Assembly (NCBI GenBank): GCA_000955785.1
Contig: JYOD01000074.1
Span: 1 to 64,000, forward strand
From: Burkholderiaceae bacterium 16
GTDB lineage: Bacteria; Pseudomonadota; Gammaproteobacteria; Burkholderiales; Burkholderiaceae
Length of the DNA: 64,000 nucleotides
Direction: 5' to 3'
A program made the position numbers and the translations under genes. Below, piece after piece: positions 1 through 10,600 of the stretch. The notes below the pieces were generated by a model. That model made no database searches. It saw only the letters and a program-made list of their open reading frames with translations, and was not told the DNA's origin. Positions within the stretch are counted from its first letter, which is position 1. Each line of letters starts with the position of its first letter.

Positions 1-44
1 TCGGATCCCGAGGGGGTGTCGCTCCATCCGGCGCGCCTTCTTTG

Positions 45-91
45 CCTACTTTCTTGGCAAGACAAGAAGTAGGTCGCCCCCCGCAGGGGGG
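45..91. repeat. Palindromic intergenic element
   Basis: Two adjacent hairpins lie upstream of the first gene. The arms CCTACTTTCTTG (45-56) and CAAGAAGTAGG (63-73) pair with one bulged T. They are followed by CCCCCC-GCA-GGGGGG (77-91). From memory this resembles a dispersed intergenic palindrome common in Cupriavidus and Burkholderia genomes. It could also act as a terminator for a gene left of the window. Confidence 0.5.
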
Positions 92-157
92 TGAAATTGC
101 CTTTGACTTTAGGTTTTAGGTTTCGAAGTCCATATCCCCATGCATTCCGAGTCAGCC

Positions 158-1156
158 ATGTCCTACCGCATCCATCTCCTCGAATCCCAGCAATCGTTCG
201 AAGCCGGCGCCGGCGAAACGGTGCTGGACGGCGCCCTGCGCGCCAATGTGCAGATGGCGCACGACTGCCGCTTCGGCGGCTGCGCCACGTGCCGCGTCAG
301 GCTGGTCGAAGGCGCGGTGGCCTATGACGAGTACCCCATGGGCCTGACCCCGGAAGAAGAGGCCGAAGGCTTTGCGCTGGCATGCCAGGCCCGGCCCACC
401 AGCGACCTGGTGATCAGCACAGCGCGGCCTGGCGAGCCATGCGCCGAGCCCGCGCGGCACACCGCCATGATCCGCAATATCGCGCCGCTCAGCGCCGACG
501 TGGTGCACCTGACGCTGGAACTGCCGCAGGCGGAAACGCTCGACTACCGCCCCGGCCAGTACCTGAAGATCTTCACCGGCGACGGCATCGCGCGCAGCTT
601 CTCGATGGCATCGGTGCCCAGGGACCGCACGGTGGACCTGCACGTGCGCCGCATTCCCGGCGGCTACTTTACCGAACGCCTGCTGGCCAGTTTGCGCTCG
701 GACGACCAGCTCGACGTGGAACTGCCTCTGGGCGGCTTCTATTTCCGCAAGGACGACTATCGTCCGCTGGTGATGGTGGCCACCGGCACCGGCCTCGCCC
801 CGATCAAGAGCATCCTCGAATCGCTGATGGACGATCCGGACTGCCCGCCGGTCTCGCTGTACTGGGGCATGCGCACCGCGGCGGATCTCTACATGCACGA
901 GCAGATCCAGGAGTGGGGCGCGCGTCTCTACGATTTCCAGTATGTACCGGTGCTGTCGCGCGCGGACGATGCATGGAGCGGACGGCGCGGCCACGTGCAG
1001 CACGCCGTCGCCGCCGACCTGCCGGACCTGTCCGAACATGCGATCTACCTGTGCGGCTCGCCGGACATGATCCGCGACGCGCGCGAGACTTTCCTCGCGC
1101 TCGGTGCCAGCGGCGCGCATATCTACGCGGACAGCTTCACCTTCCAACGCAGCTGA
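158..1156 (+). CDS. 2Fe-2S ferredoxin-FAD/NAD(P)H oxidoreductase
   Basis: Electron-transfer reductase of the type that feeds aromatic-ring oxygenases from NAD(P)H. Residues 1-90 form a plant-type [2Fe-2S] ferredoxin domain with ligands C37, C42, C45 and C76. An FAD-binding barrel with RSFSMAS follows, then a nucleotide-binding domain with GTGLAPI and a terminal LCGSPDM motif. Length (332 aa) fits BenC-like or CDP-6-deoxyglucoseen-reductase-like proteins. An in-frame ATG at 140 would add six residues; 158 is preferred because the ferredoxin fold begins there. The oxygenase partner is not in the window, so the substrate is unknown. The GntR gene follows after about 50 bp. Confidence 0.85.
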   Translation: MSYRIHLLESQQSFEAGAGETVLDGALRANVQMAHDCRFGGCATCRVRLVEGAVAYDEYPMGLTPEEEAEGFALACQARPTSDLVISTARPGEPCAEPARHTAMIRNIAPLSADVVHLTLELPQAETLDYRPGQYLKIFTGDGIARSFSMASVPRDRTVDLHVRRIPGGYFTERLLASLRSDDQLDVELPLGGFYFRKDDYRPLVMVATGTGLAPIKSILESLMDDPDCPPVSLYWGMRTAADLYMHEQIQEWGARLYDFQYVPVLSRADDAWSGRRGHVQHAVAADLPDLSEHAIYLCGSPDMIRDARETFLALGASGAHIYADSFTFQRS

Positions 1157-1204
1157 ACCCTTGCGCGCATGGCGGGCCAGGCGCTCGCCATGCCGCGCGG
1201 CCAT

Positions 1205-1912
1205 ATGACGAACATGTCCGACCAATCCGGCAGTGTTCCACCGGGCGCCAATCCGGCGTTCTCCGGCGAAAACCTCGGCGCGCGCCATTCACCACTGTTC
1301 GCGCTGGTAACCGACACGCTGCGCCAGCGCATCGTCGGCGGCGTCTACCGCCAGGGCGACCGGCTGGTCGAGCACGCACTGTCGGCCGAGCTGGGCGTGT
1401 CGCGCGTGCCGGTGCGCGAAGCGCTGCGCGCGCTGGCGGCCGAAGGGCTGGTCAGCATCGAGCCGCGCCGCGGCGCCTCGGTGGCTTGCCTGTCGGAGCA
1501 TGTCGCCAGGGAAATGGTCGAAGTGCGCGCCACCCTGGAGGGCCTCAACGCCAGGCTGGCCGCGCAGCGGCGCGACCCGCGGCTGGTCGCCGAGTTGCAG
1601 GAGGTCCTGCGCCAGGGCAGCGCGGCCGCCCGCGAGGACGAGGCCGAGCGCCTGCTCGCGCTCAACTTCCGTTTTCATGAAGTGCTGGGCACCATCGCCG
1701 CCAACAGCGTGCTGCAGGATATGATGCGCTCGTTGCGTGAGCGCACCGGGCTGGTATTTGCGCCGGCCCACCACCTGCGCGCCCAGCAGAACTGGGACGA
1801 GCACGCGCAGATCCTGAAGGCAGTGATTGCCGGCGATGCCGATCTTGCATCGCTGCTGGCCACGCGGCACGTCTATAGCGCCGCGGAGTCGGCGACGCCC
1901 GCCGGCGGCTAG
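1205..1912 (+). CDS. GntR-family regulator, FCD subfamily
   Basis: Predicted DNA-binding repressor. The N-terminal winged helix-turn-helix includes LGVSRVPVREALRALAAEG, the classical GntR recognition-helix region. It is followed by a helical FCD ligand domain containing the EVRATLEG segment. FCD members usually sense small organic acids or amino acids. The gene lies on the same strand just after the reductase, so it may regulate that catabolic unit, which is inference. Several in-frame starts exist (1169, 1205, 1214); 1205 is the first ATG downstream of the reductase end that leaves a normal N-terminus. Confidence 0.82.
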   Translation: MTNMSDQSGSVPPGANPAFSGENLGARHSPLFALVTDTLRQRIVGGVYRQGDRLVEHALSAELGVSRVPVREALRALAAEGLVSIEPRRGASVACLSEHVAREMVEVRATLEGLNARLAAQRRDPRLVAELQEVLRQGSAAAREDEAERLLALNFRFHEVLGTIAANSVLQDMMRSLRERTGLVFAPAHHLRAQQNWDEHAQILKAVIAGDADLASLLATRHVYSAAESATPAGG

Positions 1913-1920
1913 TCAGCCCC

Positions 1921-2442
1921 TCAGCCGTGCAGCGCGGCGGCGATGGCGTGGTCGAGATGCTCCATGCCGAAGGTCACGTCCTGTATCACCCCGTTGACGA
2001 AAAAGGCCGGCGTGCCGCGCACATGGCTGACGATGCCGCTCTGTTGGTGCTCGCGCACGCGCTGGAGGTAGGAGTGGGACTTCATGTCGTAGTCATAGCG
2101 ATCAAGATCCAGTTCCAGCGCGGCGGCGTACTGCCGCAAGGCCGCGGGCTTGAGTCCGTGATGCTGCTCGAACATTTGCTGGTGCATCGGCCAGAACTTG
2201 TGCTGGGCCCCGGCCGCCTCGGCCGCTTCGGCGGCGCTCTCGGCCTGTGGGTGCCAGGCGGCCAGCGGGAAATGGCGGTACACAAAGCGAACGCGGTCGT
2301 GGTAACGGCTGAGCAGGATCTTCACGCCGCCATAGGCCAGGTGGCAATACTGGCATTCGAAGTCACCGTACTCGACCACCGTGACGTGGGCCGCTGCGCG
2401 CCCCAGTACGTGATCGGTCTGGTTAACGGGAGTCGACAGCAT
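1921..2442 (-). CDS. DsbA-family thioredoxin-like protein (cytoplasmic)
   Basis: Thioredoxin-fold disulfide oxidoreductase of the DsbA/DSBA-like superfamily. It has a CQYC active site near residue 32 (EYGDFECQYC) and a cis-proline loop GTPAFFVNG near the C-terminus. At 173 aa it has no signal peptide, so unlike classical DsbA it probably works in the cytoplasm. AGGAG precedes the ATG. The UBP zinc-finger gene is 102 bp upstream on the same strand, so the two may be co-transcribed. The substrate is unknown. Confidence 0.8.
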   Translation of the reverse strand: MLSTPVNQTDHVLGRAAAHVTVVEYGDFECQYCHLAYGGVKILLSRYHDRVRFVYRHFPLAAWHPQAESAAEAAEAAGAQHKFWPMHQQMFEQHHGLKPAALRQYAAALELDLDRYDYDMKSHSYLQRVREHQQSGIVSHVRGTPAFFVNGVIQDVTFGMEHLDHAIAAALHG

Positions 2443-2489
2443 GGGATTCTCCTTCCGGGATTGGCGTGTCTGGACTGGCTTGCGGCAGC

Positions 2490-2516
2490 GCCTTCATTGC
2501 CTTCATCGCCTTCAGC
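2490..2516. repeat. Three tandem 9-bp units
   Basis: GCCTTCATT, GCCTTCATC and GCCTTCAGC follow one another between the two minus-strand genes. This small minisatellite lies in the leader between the zinc-finger gene and the DsbA-like gene. No function is evident. Confidence 0.6.
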
Positions 2517-2544
2517 GGCGTTGCCGCGCGTTGGCCGACGCTCT

Positions 2545-2817
2545 TCAAGGGATGAACAGCTTGTCGATATAGCACCATCGCCAGGATTCGCCCGGCTCGA
2601 ACGACTGGATCACCGGATGCTCGGTGGCGAGGAAATGCAGGGTGGCATGCCGGTTGGGGGAATCGTCGCAGCAGCCGACGTGGCCGCAGCACAGGCACAG
2701 GCGCAAGTGCACCCGCAAGTGCACCCATTCGTCGCCGCTGCGCAGGCATTCCTCGCAGCCGCTTGCGCTCGGAGTGACAGGGTGGCTCAGCGCAAGATGC
2801 GGACACGCCGTCGTCAT
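2545..2817 (-). CDS. UBP-type zinc finger protein
   Basis: Small 90-aa protein that is essentially one ZnF-UBP domain. It shows the expected Cys/His pattern: CEECLRSGDEWVHLRVHLRL, then CLCCGHVGCCDD, then RHATLHFLATEHPVIQSFEP and a terminal WRWCYID. In eukaryotes the domain binds ubiquitin C-termini; bacterial versions are common but uncharacterised. The start at 2817 is chosen because GGGAG precedes it and the sequence upstream is low-complexity arginine-rich translation. It is probably co-transcribed with the DsbA-like gene. Confidence 0.82.
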   Translation of the reverse strand: MTTACPHLALSHPVTPSASGCEECLRSGDEWVHLRVHLRLCLCCGHVGCCDDSPNRHATLHFLATEHPVIQSFEPGESWRWCYIDKLFIP

Positions 2818-3080
2818 CGCGAATCTCCCTCGTTGACGCAGGCCCGGCAAGCCCGTGCCGCGCGGCACGGGGACATCCCAGGGTCTTTCATTGTAGGCGG
2901 CGCGGGTGCGAAGGGAAGGGCGGCGCCGTCGCGCGGCACGCTGTCGTCGCCTAGACTCAAGCGGATGGGCGACACGCATACCGTGTGCGCGCGCCCCGCG
3001 CCGGCGATGATCGGTGCCGGCTACTTCTGTTGCGGACGTCCTCCGGGCGCCTGCCCCTTCCTACATTCAGGAGCATTGTC

Positions 3081-3701
3081 ATGACCTGCAAGATTCAGGT
3101 GGTCTTCTACAGCATGTACGGACACGTCTACAAGATGGCCGAAGCCGTGGCGGCAGGCGCGCGCGAAGTTGACGGCGCCGAGGTGGCGCTGCTGCAAGTG
3201 CCGGAACTGGTGCCAGACGCCGTGCTGGAAAAGAGTGGCGCCAAGGCCGCCCGCGCGGCCTTCGCCCATGTGCCGATGGCCGTGCCGGAAAAACTGGCCG
3301 ACGCCGATGCCATCTTGTTCGGCACGCCCACGCGCTTTGGCAATATGTGCGCGCAGATGCGCAACTTTCTCGACCAGACCGGTGGGCTGTGGATGAGCGG
3401 CGGGCTGGTTGGCAAGGTGGGGAGTGTCTTTACCAGCACGGCGACCCAGCATGGCGGGCAGGAAACCACCATCACCAGCTTCCACACCACGCTGTTGCAC
3501 CAGGGGATGGTGATCGTGGGCGTGCCGTACGCCGAGGCCCGCCTGCTCGACATGAGCCAGATCACCGGCGGTTCGCCTTATGGCGCGTCTACCCTGACCG
3601 CGGCCGATGGCTCGCGCCAACCCAGCGAGAACGAATTGGCGATCGCCCGTTACCAGGGACGGCATGTCGCGGGCATTGCCGCGAAACTGATGGCGCGCTA
3701 A
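3081..3701 (+). CDS. wrbA: NAD(P)H:quinone oxidoreductase WrbA
   Basis: Flavodoxin-fold FMN enzyme that reduces quinones by two electrons, thought to limit redox cycling. The phosphate-binding loop is YSMYGHVYKMAEA near residue 10. Family motifs GTPTRFGNMCAQMRNFLDQTGGLW, read in two parts, and STATQHGGQETT are present. Length of 206 aa is normal. ATG 3081 is preceded by AGGAG. The longer in-frame extension from 2985 has no Shine-Dalgarno and is not conserved-looking. It stands alone, followed by a long non-coding stretch. Confidence 0.93.
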   Translation: MTCKIQVVFYSMYGHVYKMAEAVAAGAREVDGAEVALLQVPELVPDAVLEKSGAKAARAAFAHVPMAVPEKLADADAILFGTPTRFGNMCAQMRNFLDQTGGLWMSGGLVGKVGSVFTSTATQHGGQETTITSFHTTLLHQGMVIVGVPYAEARLLDMSQITGGSPYGASTLTAADGSRQPSENELAIARYQGRHVAGIAAKLMAR

Positions 3702-4329
3702 GCGCGGCTGCCGGAGCCCGGCCCGAACCGGCACTCGTCAGGCGGCGCCAAAGCCACGCGCCCGCGTAGCCGGAATCAGGAAACGTTCCCGCAAAAATAT
3801 AAGGCGGGCAACAGGGGCAGAGTATGCGAAGATGAAGGCACAGCGGCGCGCCAAATGTGCGCGCCAGGCTGTGTCAGCACCGGGTCCTCAGTCGCGCCAC
3901 ACTCCTTTCCGCCAGGGCTCTCGGTTCCAGTGCTTCCCCGAAGCATGCTGCCATCACCTGGGCCCTGGGCTGCCGATGGTTGTCATGCCATTCTCATCGC
4001 TGCGTCTCTTCCCACAACGAATCCGCAACGAATCCGCAGCGCTGCGTGGCCGTACACGGCAGGTCATCTTCTTCCCGGACGGTTTCCGGGCGCTGGATTG
4101 GATTCCCGCTTGTCGCACATTCCCGGCGGCCCGGCGGCGCCACACCACACTGTCCGTCATCGTACCGACAACATACCCAATCAATGGCAGGGTGACGTTA
4201 GCGGTCAGGCCCATGCCAAGTGACGCGAAGTGGCGCGGCTACCTTTGCCTCGGGCTCGAAGATTCCGGCCCCCTGGCGAGCAAGCTGCGGAGGCCTGGCC
4301 GAAACGCGGAGTCGGAAAGGGAGCGTTAC
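3702..4329. other. Non-coding stretch upstream of DUF3309 gene
   Basis: About 630 bp with no convincing gene on either strand; the possible reading frames give arginine- and proline-rich translations without family features. It contains a short tandem duplication of CAACGAATCCG near 4016-4040. It probably holds the promoter of the DUF3309 gene, but no clear -35/-10 pair was found. Confidence 0.5.
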
Positions 4330-4485
4330 ATGTTAGGAACCGTATTGCTGGTCGTGCTTGTATTGGTCTTGTTCGGCGCCATGCCGACCTGGCCGCATAG
4401 CCGTTCCTGGGGCTATATGCCTAGCGGCGTGCTAGGCGTGCTGCTGCTAGTGGTGGTTGTGTTGTTACTTATGGGTCGCTTATAG
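4330..4485 (+). CDS. DUF3309 family small membrane protein
   Basis: A 51-aa hydrophobic peptide. Its two membrane segments (MLGTVLLVVLVLVLFGAM and GVLGVLLLVVVVLLLMG) flank the conserved loop PTWPHSRSWGYMPSG, which is the DUF3309 signature. The start is supported by GGGAG six bases upstream; longer in-frame extensions lack family character. Function is unknown; in Proteobacteria such genes are often stress-induced. A perfect hairpin terminator follows. Confidence 0.85.
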   Translation: MLGTVLLVVLVLVLFGAMPTWPHSRSWGYMPSGVLGVLLLVVVVLLLMGRL

Positions 4486-4533
4486 GCGACAACGTTCTCG
4501 TGAGCGCAACAGTCCGCGAAGCGATCGCGTGAT

Positions 4534-4560
4534 GGCCGGCAAGCGCGGAGCTTGCCGGCC
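4534..4560 (+). terminator. Rho-independent-type terminator after DUF3309 gene
   Basis: GGCCGGCAAGC and GCTTGCCGGCC form a perfect 11-bp stem with loop GCGGA, followed after five bases by TTTTC. It ends the DUF3309 transcript. It also contains the TTG at 4552 that could otherwise be taken as the start of the glucan synthase, which argues against that start. Confidence 0.75.
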
Positions 4561-4617
4561 AGCCGTTTTCAAGGAGGCGAGCCCGTCTCCCGATCCACGT
4601 TGACAACCAAGGCGCGC

Positions 4618-7600
4618 ATGTATTCAGCTCTAGGCCGTACGTTCGAGTATTCCCGCTCGCCTTCGCCGTGGGACGACAAGGCACCCGTACGGGAGGAACT
4701 GTTCGGCATCGAGCGGCTGGAGCAGCATGCGCAAAGCCTTGCCGCCGCCCAGCCCGTCACGGCAACGCCGCCGCGTGTCCGGTCCCTGCGCAGCCGCCTC
4801 AATGACAATGCCGCGGTCTTGCTGGCGGCCTACCGGGCCAGCGCGGCGGAGCTGGAAAGCGGCAGGGCGGTTGTGCCCGCCGCCGAATGGCTGCTCGACA
4901 ACTATCACCTGGTGGAGGCGCAGATCCGTGAGATACGCGACGACCTGCCCCCTGGTTACTATCGCCAGTTGCCCAAGCTTGGCGAGGGGCCCTTCGCCGG
5001 CTACCCGCGCGTCTTTGGCCTTGCCTGGGCCTTCGTCGCGCATACCGACAGCCATGTCGATCCTGACACCCTGCGGCGGTTCATTACCGCCTACCAGCGC
5101 GTGCAGCCCCTGACCATCGGGGAACTGTGGGCGGTGGCCATCACGCTGCGCATTGTCCTGATCGAAAACCTGCGGCGGCTGGCGGAGCAGATCACTGCCG
5201 GGCGCATCGCACGCGCGGACGCGGACGCCTTGTCGAAGCGGCTTCTCAAATCGGGTTGCGCCCGCTCGGCGCTCGATACGGATATCGCCTCGCGCGCGTT
5301 GGCGCCCTTGTCGGAACTGTTCGCCGCGCAACTGGCTAAGCGGCTCAGGGACCAGGACCCCCGAACCACGCCAACGCTCGGCTGGCTGGAGGAGCGGCTC
5401 GGGCTGCAGGGCGCATCGATCAACGACGTGGTGCGGCACGCCCAGCAGCGCCAGGGCGCATCGAACGTCACCGTGCGCAATGTCATCACCAGCATGCGCT
5501 TGATTTCCGACATCGACTGGGCTGAGCTGTTTGAGAGCGTGAGCCTGGTCGACGAGCGGTTGCGCGCGGGCAGCGGCTATGCCGCGATGGATTTCGCCAC
5601 CCGCAATCTGTACCGCAGCGCCATCGAGCAACTCGCCCGGGGCTCGCCGGCTTCGGAGCTCGAGATCGCCGATCTTGCGCTGGCCACCGCGCGCGCCGCG
5701 TCCGCCGGCAGCGCAGGTGTGGCACAGGCGGAGCGCATCGGGGATCCGGGATATCACCTGATCGCCGAGGGCAGGCGTGCCTTCGAGGCGTTGATCGGTT
5801 TCCGTCCCCCTGCACGGCTGCGGTTTAGCCGCATCAATATCGCGCTTGGGATCGGCGGCTATGCGGGCGCGATCCTGCTCGTCACCATCGGCTTGCTCGC
5901 CGCTTCGCTCTGGTTGCTCGCCGCGGTGGCGGTTCCCGCGCTCTCCGGCGGCTGGCTTGCGCTGGTGGGCCTGCTAGGCCTTGTGCCGGCCAGCGAGGTG
6001 GCGACGGCACTGGTCAATCGCGGGATCGGCTGGACCTTTGGGGCATCTATCCTGCCGGGGCTTGAACTGACCGAAGGCGTGCCGAGTTCGCTGCGCACGC
6101 TGGTGGCGGTCCCCACGCTGTTGTCGAGCGAAGCCAGCCTGCGCGAGCAGATCGAGCGTCTTGAAGTCCACCACCTCGCCGGCGCCGGCGGCGACCTGAC
6201 CTTCGCGCTGCTGACCGATGGGACCGATGCCGACGACGAGACCATGCCGGGCGACGCCGCGCTGCTGGCCGTGGCCGTCGAGGCGATCGGCGAGCTGAAT
6301 CGCCGCTACTGGCCGGGCCCCGCCGGCAACCGCTTCCTGCTGCTGCACCGGCGCCGCGTCTTCAACGCGGGTGAAGGCGTGTGGATGGGCTGGGAGCGCA
6401 AGCGCGGCAAGCTCCATGAACTCAACCGGCTGCTGCGCGGCGCCACGGACACGAGCTTTGTCCCCGTCGACGGCCAGCCGCCCCAGGTACCGCCCGGCGT
6501 GCGCTACGTGATCACCCTCGATGCCGACACGCGCCTGCCGCGCGACGCGGCGCTCCGGCTGATCGGCAAGATGGCCCACCCGCTGAACCGGCCACGGTTT
6601 GACGAACAGCTGCAGCGCGTCACCGGCGGCTACGCCATCCTGCAGCCGCGCGTCACGCCTTCGCTGCCGGTTGGCAGCGAAGGTTCGCTGTACCAGCGCA
6701 TATTCTCGGCACCGGGCGGCATCGATCCTTATGCGGCAGCCGCATCGGACGTCTACCAGGACATCTTCGGAGAAGGTTCGTACACCGGCAAGGGCATCTA
6801 TGATGTCGACGCCTTCGAGGCCGCGCTGCGCGGCCGCGTTCCGGAGAATGCGGTGCTGAGCCATGATCTTTTCGAAGGCACGTTCGCCCGGGCCGGCCTG
6901 GCCTCGGATATCGAAGTCATCGAGGATTTCCCTGCGCGCTATGACGTCGCGGCCAAGCGCCAGCATCGCTGGACGCGCGGCGACTGGCAACTTGTCGACT
7001 GGATTTTCCGCGGCCGCGCGGGCAGCGCGGCGGTACCGATGCTGGGCCGCTGGAAGATGCTGGATAACCTGCGGCGCTCGCTGCTCGCGCCTTCGCTGCT
7101 GCTGGGCTTTGCCGCGTGCTGGCTGCTGCCGCCGGGCGCCGCCTTGCGCGGCACGCTGCTCTTGCTTGCGGCCATGGTCATTCCTGTTTTCTTTCCCGGT
7201 ATGTTTTCCGTGATTCCCCACCGCGCCGGCATCCGGCTGCGCAATCACGTCGGGATGCTGGCCGGCGATCTACGCGGCGCCGCCACGCAGGTCCTGCTGA
7301 CGCTCGCGTTCCTGCCCGACGTGGCCTGGCGGATGGCCGATGCCATCGCCAGGACGGCGGCGCGCCTGCGATTCACGCGCCGCCACCTGCTGGAATGGAC
7401 CACGGCCGCCCAGTCGATGACCAGTCCACGGCTCGACCTGGGCGGCTCTTACCGGCAGATGGCGGGCGGGGTATCGCTGACGCTGGCGGCGATGGCCGGC
7501 ACACTTGGCTTCGCCCCCGTTTCCTGGCCGCTTGTGCTTCCCCTTGGATTGCTCTGGCTGACGGCGCCGGTGCTAGCGCTGTGGGCAAGCCGGGCGCCGA

Positions 7601-10600
7601 AGGTCGGCAGGCGGCTGGTAGTGTCGGACACGGATACGCGCGAGCTGCGCCTGACCGCGCGCCGCACCTGGCGCTACTTCGAGACCATGGTGACGCCGGC
7701 GGACAATATGCTTCCGCCCGACAATTTCCAGGAGCAGCCAAGACCGGTCGTCGCGCACCGGACCTCCCCCACCAATATCGGCCTGTACCTGCTCTCCGCC
7801 ATTGCCGCGCGCGACTTTGGCTGGAGTGGAACGGCGGCGACGGTCGAGCGGCTGGAAGCGGCGTTCTCCGCCATGCGCAAGCTGCCGCGTTCCCATGGCC
7901 ATTTCTACAACTGGTACGGGACGCTGGATCTGCGCGCGCTGACGCCTGCCTATGTCTCATCGGTGGACAGCGGCAACCTGGCCGGCCACCTGATCGCGCT
8001 GGCCAACGCCTGCGAAGAATGGACCGATGGCGCGGCGGCGCCGGAGTTCCGGCTTGGCATGATGGACACCGTCAGGCTGGCGCGCGAGGCCATAGCCGGA
8101 CTGGCCATAGCCGGCAGCGAGCGCGCCGGCAAACTCAATGAACTGCTTGAGCAGGTCGAAACCCAGCTCGATGGCACGCAGGCAATGGCCATGCTGATGC
8201 CCGCGCTCAAGCGGCTCACCGAGAAATGCGCGGGCATCGCCCACGACATCCTGCCGGCGACGGGCGATGACAGCCTCGCGGACCTGGCGTTCTGGATGGA
8301 GGCCCTGCGCAAGACCGTGGCCGAACATGAGCAAGACCGGGTTCAGCGGATCGACGCGCCGGACTTGCTCCGCACGCGCCTGAACGCGCTGGCCGGGCTG
8401 GCGCGCGAGATGGCGCTGGGGATGGACTTCGCGTTTCTCATCGACGAGGAGCGCAAGCTGCTGTCGATCGGCTATTCGCAGGACGAAAACCGCCTCGACG
8501 TCAGTTGCTATGACCTGCTGGCGTCGGAAGCGCGGCTCGCCAGCCTGTTTGCCATCGCCAAGGGCGATGTGTCCACGCGCCACTGGTTCCGACTTGGCCG
8601 GACCGCCACGCCGCTGGGCAATGGATCGGCATTGATTTCCTGGTCCGGGTCCATGTTCGAGTACCTGATGCCCTCGCTGATCATGCGCGCGCCGGCAGGC
8701 AGCCTGCTCGAGCAGACCAACCGGCTGGTGGTGGAACGCCAGCAGGCCTACGGCCGCTCGCTGGGCGTGCCGTGGGGCGTGTCCGAATCGGCATACAACG
8801 CCCGCGATATGGAGTTTACGTACCAGTACTCCAACTTCGGCGTGCCGGGGCTGGGCCTGAAGCGCGGGCTTTCCGACAACGTCGTGATCGCTCCGTATGC
8901 GACCGGTCTCGCGACCATGGTGGACCCGCAGGGCGCGCAGCAGAACTACGCCCGTCTCGCGCAGATCGGGGCAAAAGGACGTTACGGCTTCTACGAGGCC
9001 CTGGATTTCACCCGCTCCCGGCTGCCGGAAGACGAGGAGTTCGCCATCATCCGCAGCTACATGGCCCATCACCAGGGCATGACCATCGTCGCCATCGCCA
9101 ATAGCCTGCACGGCGGGCAGATGCGGGAGCGCTTCCATCGCGAGCCGATGATCCAGGCCACCGAACTGCTGTTGCAGGAGCGCATGCCGCGCAATGTCGC
9201 CATTGCGCATCCACGCGCCGAAGAGGTAAAGGCTTCCACGGTGGAGGCCGGCAACGAGGATGCCACGGTGCGCAGGCTCTCGGGGGCGCCGGCTGGCGCG
9301 CCGGTCACGCATCTGCTGTCGAACGGGCGCTACGCGGTGATGCTGACCGCGGCCGGCGCGGGCTACAGCCGCTGGCGCGATCTTGCCGTGACGCGCTGGC
9401 GCGAGGACGCAACCCGCGATGACGCTGGCAGCTTTATCTTCCTGCGCGATACGCAGAGCCGCAGCGTCTGGCCGGCCGGCGCGCAATTCGCCGGCGGGGA
9501 CGCTGAAGAGAGCGGGCAGGGCAGTGAAGTGGTCTTCGCGGAAGATCACGCGGAGTTCATCCGGCGGGATGGCAGCCTGACCACCACGCTCTCCATCCTG
9601 GTCTCCGGAGAGGACGACGGGGAAGTCCGGCGTGTCTCGCTGGCAAACAGCGGGCGCCGTGCGCGCGAGATCGAGCTGACTTCCTATGCGGAACTGGTCC
9701 TGGCTGTGCAGGCCGCCGACGTCGCGCATCCGGCCTTTTCCAAGCTGTTTGTCCAGACCGAATACCTGGCCGAGTTCGGTGCGCTCGTTGCCACGCGCCG
9801 TCCGCGCTCACCCGCGGAGCCCGAGATCTGGGCCGCGCATTTCACGGTGGTCGAGGGCGAGGTGGTTGCGGATCCCCAGTACGAGACCGACCGGGCGAAT
9901 TTCCTCGGACAGGGGCGTGCCGGCAGGATCGCCGATGGCATCCGGGATGGCGACCCCCTCTCGGACACAGTCGGCACGGTGCTCGACGCGATCTTCTCGC
10001 TCCGGCAGCGCGTGCGCGTCGCGCCGGGCCGGGTTGCCCGGATTGCCTTCTGGACGCTGGTGGCGCCGTCGCGCGCCGCACTGCTGGACCTGATCGACAA
10101 GCATCATGACCGCAGCGCGTTCGAGCGGGCCAAGACCCTGGCCTGGACACAGGCCCAGGTCCAGTTGCGCCATCTCGACGTCAAGGCGGACGAGGCGGCG
10201 GATTTCCAGCGCCTGGCGGCGCCGATCCTCTATGCCGACTCCCGTTTCCGCGTTCCGTCGGAGGCGATTGCGCAAGGGGCGGGGCCGCAGTCCGGGCTCT
10301 GGCCGCATGCCATCTCCGGCGACCTGCCGATCGTTCTGTTGCGCATCGACGAGATCGATGATATGGCGCAGGTTCGCCAGCTGCTGCGCGCACACGAGTA
10401 CTGGCGCATGAAGCGGCTGGCCGTCGACCTGGTCATCGTCAATGAACGTGCCTCTTCCTATATCCAGGACCTGCAGATCGCCATCGAGACGGCGGTGCGT
10501 AGCAGCCAGTCGCGGCCACGCTTCGGTGACGAACTGGCGCAGGGCTCGGTCTATACGCTGCGCGCGGACCTGATGCGCGTCGAGGCGCGGGCCTTGCTCC

